34,517 bases of DNA from an uncultured Clostridia bacterium (GTDB taxonomy: Bacteria > Bacillota > Clostridia > Christensenellales > Borkfalkiaceae), in assembly GCA_947626305.1 (NCBI GenBank), contig CANQRP010000007.1, positions 1 to 34,517 on the forward strand, given 5' to 3'. The notes under the pieces are model-generated. The model made no database searches. It was given only the letters and a program-made list of their open reading frames with translations, and was not told the origin of the DNA. Positions 8,374 to 16,023 of the stretch are shown here, one piece after another. Position 1 is the first letter of the stretch, and every line of letters starts with the position of its first letter. The translations under genes and the position numbers were made by a program.

Positions 8374-11300
8374 ATGAAGAAAAAAAGAATCGTTTGTTTT
8401 TCCGTCAGCGCGGTGATCCTTGCGATCGTGCTCGTGCTGAATGTCGCGGTCGGCGTGTTGCACGATACGATCGACCGCTGGGTCGTCGGCTATAAGTCGG
8501 GCGCCGAAAACACCGCGGTGCGCGCGGCGGGCGAAGCGCTCGTGGAGCAGATCCAGGAGGAGGGCACCGTGCTCGTGCGCAACGAGGCAAACGCGGAGGG
8601 CGGCACGCCCGTGCTTCCCCTCGGCGAGGAAGTCACGAAGGTCAACGTGTTCGGCTGGGCGTCCGTAGATTGGGTGTACAGCGGCTCGGGTTCGGGTACC
8701 GTGGCGGGCACCAAGAACCGCAACGACGCCACGCAGACCCAGCTCTACGACCTCTATGACGCGCTCGACGAATACGGCGTCGAATACAACACCGAGCTCA
8801 AAGAAATGTACACAAAGTACAAGAACCGCCGCGACAAGGCGAATTCCCTGGAAGAGGGCAACTCGCAGACCGCAGGCGCCCTGCACTCCTTCAACTATGA
8901 GTTCAGCATGCTGTACGAGCCGAGCGTCACCGACGAGAGCTATTATTCCCAGGCGGTCAAGACGAACGCGCAGAACTATTCGGATACCGCCCTCGTCGTG
9001 TTGGGCAGGATCACGGGCGAGAGCAACGACTGCCCCAAGGTCCAATATAAGTACAGAGGAACGACGGACACTGCGCGCACCTACCTCGAAATTTCGCAGG
9101 AGGAAGAGGCGCTTCTCAAATACGTGGGCGAAAACTTCGGGAACGTCGTGGTGCTCATCAACTCCACCAACGCGATGGAGCTCGGCTTCCTCGAAGAGAT
9201 CCCCGGGCTCGACGCCTGCCTCATCGTGGGCGCAACGGGCAGCGCGGGCGCCAAGGCGATCCCCGAACTCCTTTGGGGAAAGACGCTGCGCATCGAACGG
9301 GACGAAAACGGGGAGGAGATCTCCCGCAGTTCCGAGCCCTTCAGCCCCTCGGGCAGAACGGCGGACACCTACGCCTATGACTTTACCACCAACCCCACCT
9401 ATGTGAACACGGGCGCGGGCATCAAGGGCACGGGCGGACAGGGCGACGACACCACCGCCTTCTACACCAACAGCACGGGGCTCTACCCCATGATGACGCA
9501 GTACGGCAACGGCAGCTCCAAAGTCAACTATACGGGCGTTGCTTACACCGACTATCAGGAGAGCATCTACGTCGGCTATAAGTGGTACGAAACGGCGGAC
9601 GCGGCGGGCTTCTGGGCGAGCGACAAGGCAAAGGCGCAGTGGGGCATTGCGGACGGCTACAAGGACGTGGTGCAGTATCCCTTCGGCTTCGGGCTCTCCT
9701 ACACCTCTTTTGCGTGGGAAGTGCGCGATGTGAAGATCGAAAACGGCTCCGCCTCCGATCTCACCGCAGAGAGCGTGATCACCTTCGAAGTCGCCGTCAC
9801 CAACACGGGGACCGTCCCCGGGCAGGACGTCGTGGAGCTCTACTACACCGCTCCCTACACGGAAGGCGGCATCGAGAAGGCGTCGGTCAACCTCATCGCC
9901 TTCGGCAAGACCCAGCAGGTGTTGAAGCCGGGCGACACCGAATCGGTCCTTCTCGAAGTCAAAGCCGACGACATGAAGAGTTACGACTGCTACGACGCCA
10001 ACGGAAACGGCTTTGCGGGCTATGAGCTCGAAGGGGGCAAATACGTCCTCTCGCTGAGAACGGACGCCCACACCCTCGCGACCGACCGCCTCGGCAAAGA
10101 GGACGCGGAGTACACCTACACGGTGAAGGACACCATTCTCATCGAGAACGACAGCGCGACGGGCGAACCCGTGGAGAACCGCTTTACGGCGGGCGCGGGC
10201 GTCACTCTCAAAGACGAAGTGGCGATCGACGGCAACAGCGACGAGACGGCGGAGATCACCTATCTCTCCCGCGAAAACTTCGAGGGCACCTTCCCCTACG
10301 AACGGGCGGCAAAACGCGCGATGGCGGACACGGTGAAGAAGTACAATACCTACACCAAGGCGCTCGCGGACGAGTGGCTGGAACGCAACGGCGACGCGAA
10401 GGAGCCCACGATGGGCGCGGACGGCGGTCTGCTTGTCTATGACACCACCAAGGGCGCGGACGGAAAGCCGATCGGCATCACCGATTTGGGCAGACAACTC
10501 GGGCAGGAAGAGAACTACGACAACGACGATCTTTGGGATCCCGTCCTCGACCAGCTCACGCAGAGCGAGTTGCAGGCGCTCGTGCTCCACGGCTATACCA
10601 AGACGGAGGACCTCGCCTCGGTGGGCAAGCCCGAATCGTTGGACCTCGACGGTCCCAACCAGATCGGCAGCTTCGATAACGGGGTCAAGGGCACCACGGG
10701 CTTCAACTCCGTCGTGCTCGCGCAGACGTGGAACACCCAGCTCGCATACAGCATGGGGCTCGCCGTTGCGCAGGACTCCGCAACCAAGGGCATCAACGGG
10801 TGGTACGGTCCCGCGATGAATTTGCACCGTTCCCCCTTCGGCGGCAGAAATTACGAGTATTATTCCGAGGACGCGTACCTCTCGGGCATCATGGCGGCGA
10901 ACGAAGTGGAGGCGGCGAAGAACGGCGGCGTGTTCTGCTATCTGAAACACCTCTGCCTCTATGAGAGCGAGAGCGGAAGAGACGGCATGTACAACTGGCT
11001 CACCGAGCAGGCGCTCCGCGAGGCGTACATCAAGCCGTTTGAGATCTGCGTGAAGGAAGGCGGCGCAACGGGCATCATGACCTCCTACGGGCGCATCGGC
11101 GCCATCTGGACGGGCGGCAGCGAAGCGCTCCTTCAGGACGTTGTACGCGGCGAATGGGGCTTTAAGGGCGCCATTCTCACCGACTATGCGGACTTCCACC
11201 AGTTCATGAGCGGCGACCATATGATCCGTTCGGGCGGCGACCTTTGGATGGCGGGCTATCTGAACAACAGCAATTTCTCGCAGGAGACGAACAGCGCAGC

Positions 11301-11622
11301 GTTCAAACAGGCGCTCAGAAGCGCAGGCAAGCACGTGCTGTATATGTATCTGAACGCGCTCGACACGCAGGCTTCCTACAACGAGGCGATCGCAAACGGC
11401 GCCACCGACGGCGTTACGATCCACACGAGTTCGCTGGAACTCAACTTCCGGTGGTACATTCCGGTGCTCATCGCGGTAGACGTGTTGGCGCTCGGCGGCT
11501 GCGGGGCATGGATCTTTATGGTGCTCCGTAAGAAGGACGCCGCGCCCGCGGAAGCGGACGGCGGCAGTGGCGACCCCGGCAATGGCGACGCCGGCAATGG
11601 CGACGCCCCCTCGCAAGAGTAA
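8374..11622 (+). CDS. GH3 beta-glucosidase-like enzyme with reversed domain order and TM segments at both ends
   Basis: N-terminal TM (VCFSVSAVILAIVLVLNVAVGVL); GH3 C-domain (EEGTVLVRNEA..VNVFGWASVDWVYSGSGSG); FnIII-like (VTNTGTVPGQDVVELYYTAPY); then the GH3 barrel (GWYGPAMNLHRSPFGGRNYEYYSEDAYLSG..KHL..FKGAILTDYADF); C-terminal TM (YIPVLIAVDVLALGGCGAWIFMVLRKK). Confidence 0.9.
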   Translation: MKKKRIVCFSVSAVILAIVLVLNVAVGVLHDTIDRWVVGYKSGAENTAVRAAGEALVEQIQEEGTVLVRNEANAEGGTPVLPLGEEVTKVNVFGWASVDWVYSGSGSGTVAGTKNRNDATQTQLYDLYDALDEYGVEYNTELKEMYTKYKNRRDKANSLEEGNSQTAGALHSFNYEFSMLYEPSVTDESYYSQAVKTNAQNYSDTALVVLGRITGESNDCPKVQYKYRGTTDTARTYLEISQEEEALLKYVGENFGNVVVLINSTNAMELGFLEEIPGLDACLIVGATGSAGAKAIPELLWGKTLRIERDENGEEISRSSEPFSPSGRTADTYAYDFTTNPTYVNTGAGIKGTGGQGDDTTAFYTNSTGLYPMMTQYGNGSSKVNYTGVAYTDYQESIYVGYKWYETADAAGFWASDKAKAQWGIADGYKDVVQYPFGFGLSYTSFAWEVRDVKIENGSASDLTAESVITFEVAVTNTGTVPGQDVVELYYTAPYTEGGIEKASVNLIAFGKTQQVLKPGDTESVLLEVKADDMKSYDCYDANGNGFAGYELEGGKYVLSLRTDAHTLATDRLGKEDAEYTYTVKDTILIENDSATGEPVENRFTAGAGVTLKDEVAIDGNSDETAEITYLSRENFEGTFPYERAAKRAMADTVKKYNTYTKALADEWLERNGDAKEPTMGADGGLLVYDTTKGADGKPIGITDLGRQLGQEENYDNDDLWDPVLDQLTQSELQALVLHGYTKTEDLASVGKPESLDLDGPNQIGSFDNGVKGTTGFNSVVLAQTWNTQLAYSMGLAVAQDSATKGINGWYGPAMNLHRSPFGGRNYEYYSEDAYLSGIMAANEVEAAKNGGVFCYLKHLCLYESESGRDGMYNWLTEQALREAYIKPFEICVKEGGATGIMTSYGRIGAIWTGGSEALLQDVVRGEWGFKGAILTDYADFHQFMSGDHMIRSGGDLWMAGYLNNSNFSQETNSAAFKQALRSAGKHVLYMYLNALDTQASYNEAIANGATDGVTIHTSSLELNFRWYIPVLIAVDVLALGGCGAWIFMVLRKKDAAPAEADGGSGDPGNGDAGNGDAPSQE

Positions 11623-11636
11623 ATCGAATGGAAAAG

Positions 11637-11665
11637 AGCCTTCCCGTACGGGAAGGCTTTTTTTT
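11637..11665 (+). terminator. Rho-independent terminator of the GH3 gene
   Basis: AGCCTTCCC-GTA-CGGGAAGGCT-type hairpin followed by a T8 tract. Confidence 0.9.
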
Positions 11666-11705
11666 ATAGTCCCGCTTTATGACCCGCCCCCGCCCCCTCC
11701 CCTAC

Positions 11706-11741
11706 CCCTCCCCCGCGCGAATGCGCGGGGGAGGGCTTTTT
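11706..11741 (+). terminator. Second tandem terminator-like hairpin
   Basis: CCCTCCCCCGCGC-GAAT-GCGCGGGGGAGGG followed by CTTTTTA. Confidence 0.75.
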
Positions 11742-11758
11742 ATTGTCGTTCCGAGCTT

Positions 11759-11817
11759 GTCGAAACATCGCCTTGGTTTTAATACTGCGGCGACCCTTCG
11801 ACTGCGCTCAGGGTGAC
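11759..11817 (+). repeat. 59-bp exact direct repeat, copy 1
   Basis: GTCGAAACATCGCCTTGGTTTTAATACTGCGGCGACCCTTCGACTGCGCTCAGGGTGAC, identical to 12143-12201. Confidence 0.95.
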
Positions 11818-12142
11818 GAGTGGGGGCTCCTCTGTCATTCCGACGACCGAGCAAAGCAGGTGACTGAGGTGGTAAGGCGCCTCCTCAGGAGGAGCTGTCA
11901 CCGCAGGTGACTGAGGTGGTGATGATTCGGAAGCAAAGGACACCACCCCCCTACCCGTTACGGCGGTAGCGCCCGCCGTAACCCCGCCTCGCTACCGGCT
12001 CGGCTGTCGCGGCGCAGTTCACAGCGCACCGCGCTGTTGAATAGAATTGCGCCGCTCCACCCCTTGGAGGGGGGCTCCTTATTGCGCCGCTTCACCCCCG
12101 ACGCGTTCTTAGAATGTCATGTTGAGCGGAGGCGCAGCCGTA

Positions 12143-12201
12143 GTCGAAACATCGCCTTGGTTTTAATACTGCGGCGACCCTTCGACTGCGCTCAGGGTGA
12201 C
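12143..12201 (+). repeat. 59-bp exact direct repeat, copy 2
   Basis: Identical to 11759-11817. Confidence 0.95.
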
Positions 12202-12248
12202 AATTAGGAGCACGCGGGGAGGACGGTATTGTAAGGGCAAAAGAAGAA

Positions 12249-12272
12249 CTGCCGCGCATTTCTGCGCGGCAG
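12249..12272 (-). terminator. Terminator of the 1066-aa lipoprotein gene (possibly bidirectional)
   Basis: CTGCCGCGCA-GAAA-TGCGCGGCAG followed on the minus strand by TTCTTCTTTT; the plus strand has CCCATTTTTT after it. Confidence 0.75.
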
Positions 12273-12281
12273 CCCATTTTT

Positions 12282-12341
12282 TAGCGTACTCAGCGTACTT
12301 GCCGTACTTGCCGTACTGTACGTTTCGTACCGTACGTACGG
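12282..12341. repeat. GTAC-rich iterated segment
   Basis: Four 9-bp units (TAGCGTACT, CAGCGTACT, TGCCGTACT, TGCCGTACT), then GTACGTTTCGTA and the 12-bp palindrome CCGTACGTACGG; eight GTAC sites. Confidence 0.9.
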
Positions 12342-12368
12342 ACTTACTTCCCTTGCGGTTTAGCTTGC

Positions 12369-15300
12369 TTATGCCTCGTTCGACACGATGAGGTTCGACA
12401 TGCCCCAAGTGCCGCCATCTTTAGGATCGCCCTCAACACACTTGATCGAATACGTCTTGCTGCCGAGTGTGACCTTTTTACCGTTAGCGGTAGCGTCCTT
12501 TACATCTTTGCTTGCGGTGTAAACAAAGAGGTGTGCATAGAGCATATCGCCGCTAACCGGTCTATCGGTGATGTCAAAGTAGAACTTGTAAGTGTTCGCC
12601 TGTCCGTCTACCGTTTCATGCTTGGCGGATTTATACATGTCGGTCTCCTTGCCGCTGTCGCCGAATTGAACGATCTCATCGAGCTTTGCAAGTTCGTCCG
12701 CCGTGAAGCCCGTGAGGGTCACGACCGCCGTATAATAGACCTTGGAACCATCCACCACCAAGTCGGCAGTGCCGACAGTGTAATCTTTTCCTTCCATTCT
12801 CTGGTCTTTTACCATCAAGCCGACGTTGCCCCAGAAATTATGATCTGCATCATGCGCCTTGTCGGTACATTCGGGTTTGTTGAACAGCTTGTATTCAAAT
12901 CCGCCGACGGTAATGGCTTTGTCGTGCACGGCATGCGTGGTATCAAGTTTGATGTCGCCATAAGAGTTGTCGCCCGTCTTGGTGAAGTGCGGGGTAGCAG
13001 GCTGCGTCAAAGAAGACACATCGACCTTGATCGTCCAGCCGGTATCCGTCGTTTCCACCTTTCTCGGGTAATCGCTCTTTCTGTTCCAACCGTTTGCGCC
13101 CATGTTCGCATTCGTTTCGAAGTCAAACCACACAGTTTCAAGTTCGGCTTTCAGCTGCTCTTGGGTGCAACCCGTATAGGTACCTTTCAACACGAAGTAA
13201 GGCTTCCCGTCCTCTTCTACCAAGTCGACATCGGTGAGAGTGTACGACGCGTCCTTAGGGAATTCGGGCTTGGGTTCGGGTTTGACGAGCTCTTCGAACT
13301 TGGTAGGATCGGCGCTTTCGGGGTTGGTTTCGCCCGCGGCTGCCGTTCCGTAAACAATGCAAGGTCCGCTGTATTCGACCTTGATGCTCCACTTCTCCGT
13401 ACCGACGATCACGTAGAGCGCTTCCGTATCGCTGCCGGCAGTGGCATTTCTGATGTCGAACGCCTTGGTGTAGGTCTGCGTTGCGCCTTCCGCCACTTCG
13501 TCCTTGTAGTAGACGTTGGACCAAAGCTGGCTGCCCTTGTACTCGATGATGTTATACCACATACGATAAATGCCGTCGCCCATGTCGTCGATCTTATCGC
13601 AAGGATACACTTGGGTTTCGCTATCGATATTGCCGAAGTACAGGATGTCCTTGAGCTCGGCTGCGCTGTAAGGGTTGGAGCCCTTTGCTCTCACATAGAA
13701 CACATAGTAGACCTTGGTGGGGTTCGTCATGTTGTCGACTTTGAGAGAGATCTGCATTTCGTTTACGAATTCGAGCGATCTGTTCTCGTTGACGCCGTAG
13801 ATGATGAAGCCGCCCCACGCGCCCGCGCCGATATAGTAGACGGCGGAATCGTCTGCATTGGCGATACGGAGCGTTTTTCCGCTCAGCAGATAGCCGTTGT
13901 TCCCGTCGAGCGCGAAGTCGCCGTAGTCCTCCATATCGGTGTTCTTGCAGGCTTCATTGTCGAGGTTGTTGTCGCTGTTGCTCTGATAGCCCGAGCCCTT
14001 GCCGTCCGTTTCCTTTTCAACAATGTTGAAGTGCATATAGCCGACGGTGTTGAGCGCGAGATTTGCGGGACCGAGCACAAAGGTCATCGACCACTTGTCG
14101 TTTTCAACCAAGGCGTACTGCGCTTCGGTCATGCTCTCGATGTCGATACGGACATATTGACCGTTGAATTGACCCTTCTTCGCCGTGCCTTCGATAATGA
14201 GGGTAGGCAGACCGTCGTCGGTCAGACCGCCCTTGACGGTGAAGGTGAAGGCGGGAGACGCCTTGAACACGGTTTTCAGGTTCTTCGCCGTCGTTCCGTT
14301 GGGCGTGTGAGTCTTAAACGTGAAGACATATTCCTCCTCTTCGGAGATCGTCCATCTGAGGGAAGAGCTCGTATCTACGAGGCTATCGGGATAGCGGGTA
14401 ATATCGATATCCATTACCTGCCGCTCTTCACCCTCGCCGGAGACGATCTTGATGTCCATCCACTTGCCGCTGAAATTTTTGCCGTCGTCCGTTCTCGCAT
14501 CCACGAGATTGCGCAGATCGAACTCGTAGGTGAATTCCTGCCCGCGTGTACCGGTGATCTCGCCCGCTTCATCCGAGACTTCGACAACGTCGTTGCCTTC
14601 ATAGAGATAGAGGAAGAAGTTATCCGCAAGTTGGAATCTTCCTTCGAGAATGAGGTAAGGGACGTTTTCCTTCATTTCGTAACGGACGTTGGTGAGCCGC
14701 ACAAGGTTGGGAGCGAAGGAGGCTTTCAGATGATAACTCGTGTTGGAGCCGACGGCAAGCGTGGTAACGCCGTCCGACCAACCCGTAAAGTCGTAATCGC
14801 CTTCGTGTTCGCCCTTGGAAATGTCGCTTGCGGTGGGCAGTGCGACCGCCTTGGTGAGCTGCGCTTCGTAATGGAAGGAAAGAACGCCGTTCTCGGTTTT
14901 TACGTCCTTCAACTCGGTGTTGGCTTTGAGCCCGTTGACATAGGCATCGGTAAGAGTGCCGCCGTCAAGATCAAGTTCTACGACCGCCACGACCTTGCTG
15001 TCCAAGTCCACTTGATCGGATTCCTTTCCGCCGTAGGAGACTTTGAACCAGGTGTCGCCGAGAGAGAAGCTCATTGCCGCCGCGCCGCCCTGATAGACAA
15101 TGCGGTAATCGGCGTCTTTCAACGTCTCGGAGACATCGCCTGCGTACACCACCTTTACTTCCATGCCCGTTTTATCGAGCACATCGCCCGCAAAATAGGT
15201 GAGCTTGGTGGGATTTTTGGTGACGTCGATCGATTGGATCGTCCGCTTCGTGGTAACGGTGATCGTGGTGTCGCCGGAAACCTTGACGGTGTATTGGCCG

Positions 15301-15569
15301 TCCTTTGCGGTCACGTTGCGCGTGCCGCTCTTGACGGAGTCCACCTCATAGCCGCTTGCGCAGGTGACGGTAAAGACAAGCGAAGTGTCTTTCTCCACCG
15401 TTGCGGGCAGTTCGGTGTAGCCCTCAACGGCAACGGTAGCATGTTCATCAACAGTCCATGTGATGGCGACTTCGTCCGTCTTTTTGCAGCCGACAAAACA
15501 GAAGACTGCACAAGCAACGGTGAGCATTGCCAACATGAAATACCGCATGACGGATGCTTTGTGTTTCAT
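12369..15569 (-). CDS. Large secreted lipoprotein with bacterial Ig-like and repeated beta-sandwich-like modules; no recognised catalytic domain
   Basis: Lipobox-type signal (LTVACAVFCFVGCKKTD). Ig-like segment KNPTKLTYFAGDVLDKTGMEVKVVYAGD. Related segments RLTNVRYEMKENVPYLILEGRF, YTLTDVDLVEEDGKPYFVLKGTYTGCTQEQLKAEL, YTVGTADLVVDGSKVYYTAVVTLTGFTADELAKLD. RBS AGAGGAGG. Confidence 0.85.
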   Translation of the reverse strand: MKHKASVMRYFMLAMLTVACAVFCFVGCKKTDEVAITWTVDEHATVAVEGYTELPATVEKDTSLVFTVTCASGYEVDSVKSGTRNVTAKDGQYTVKVSGDTTITVTTKRTIQSIDVTKNPTKLTYFAGDVLDKTGMEVKVVYAGDVSETLKDADYRIVYQGGAAAMSFSLGDTWFKVSYGGKESDQVDLDSKVVAVVELDLDGGTLTDAYVNGLKANTELKDVKTENGVLSFHYEAQLTKAVALPTASDISKGEHEGDYDFTGWSDGVTTLAVGSNTSYHLKASFAPNLVRLTNVRYEMKENVPYLILEGRFQLADNFFLYLYEGNDVVEVSDEAGEITGTRGQEFTYEFDLRNLVDARTDDGKNFSGKWMDIKIVSGEGEERQVMDIDITRYPDSLVDTSSSLRWTISEEEEYVFTFKTHTPNGTTAKNLKTVFKASPAFTFTVKGGLTDDGLPTLIIEGTAKKGQFNGQYVRIDIESMTEAQYALVENDKWSMTFVLGPANLALNTVGYMHFNIVEKETDGKGSGYQSNSDNNLDNEACKNTDMEDYGDFALDGNNGYLLSGKTLRIANADDSAVYYIGAGAWGGFIIYGVNENRSLEFVNEMQISLKVDNMTNPTKVYYVFYVRAKGSNPYSAAELKDILYFGNIDSETQVYPCDKIDDMGDGIYRMWYNIIEYKGSQLWSNVYYKDEVAEGATQTYTKAFDIRNATAGSDTEALYVIVGTEKWSIKVEYSGPCIVYGTAAAGETNPESADPTKFEELVKPEPKPEFPKDASYTLTDVDLVEEDGKPYFVLKGTYTGCTQEQLKAELETVWFDFETNANMGANGWNRKSDYPRKVETTDTGWTIKVDVSSLTQPATPHFTKTGDNSYGDIKLDTTHAVHDKAITVGGFEYKLFNKPECTDKAHDADHNFWGNVGLMVKDQRMEGKDYTVGTADLVVDGSKVYYTAVVTLTGFTADELAKLDEIVQFGDSGKETDMYKSAKHETVDGQANTYKFYFDITDRPVSGDMLYAHLFVYTASKDVKDATANGKKVTLGSKTYSIKCVEGDPKDGGTWGMSNLIVSNEA

Positions 15570-15648
15570 TGTTCTTCCTCCTCTAATTTTTTTTGGATTT
15601 ATTCATCTCGCCGACAATTGCCGGACGGAGACTTCGGTTAATGTTTTT

Positions 15649-15670
15649 GCTGTCCACCATGGTGGACAGC
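15649..15670. repeat. 22-bp perfect palindrome centred on CCATGG
   Basis: GCTGTCCACCATGGTGGACAGC, followed by CGCCTTTGGCG and a T7 tract. Confidence 0.95.
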
Positions 15671-15840
15671 GCCTTTGGCGTAGCAAAAGGCTTTTTTTGT
15701 GGCGATTTGTCATGTCGAGCCGCCCTTGCTGTCCCCCGCTTTGCGGGGGAAAGTGGCGAACGCAGTGAGCCGAAAGGGGGCTCCTCTGTCATTCCGACGA
15801 CCGAGCAACGCGAGGGAGGAGAGAATCCCACGGGGCATTC

Positions 15841-15992
15841 ATCGACCAATGGGATACACTCGGGCTTACGCCCTCGGTATGACAGCGGGGAATGTTGTTG
15901 AGATTTCTCCACTCCGCTCATTGCATTCGCTACGGTCGAAATGACAGTATAAAAAATGTCATGTCGAGCGTTAGTCGAGACATCTCTACCTC
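15841..15992 (-). repeat. Composite intergenic repeat, copy C (inverted relative to 2921-3073)
   Basis: Reverse complement aligns with copy A over about 150 bp. Confidence 0.85.
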
Positions 15993-16023
15993 TTTTTCTT
16001 GTCATTCCGCAACGCTTTCTGTT

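Noticed and set aside
8368-11616. 1082-aa minus-strand ORF
   Set aside because: Near-exact antisense shadow of the plus-strand GH3 gene; no domain signature.
11745-12210. CRISPR array in the repeat-dense island
   Set aside because: Repeats are few, of different lengths, not regularly spaced, and there are no cas genes nearby.
12163-12408. 81-aa ORF with KYGKYGKYAEYAKK
   Set aside because: Translation of the GTAC iterons and terminator; no RBS or domain, and it overlaps the lipoprotein 3' end.
12531-15641. 1036-aa plus-strand ORF
   Set aside because: Antisense of the 1066-aa lipoprotein, which has signal peptide, RBS and Ig-like domains.
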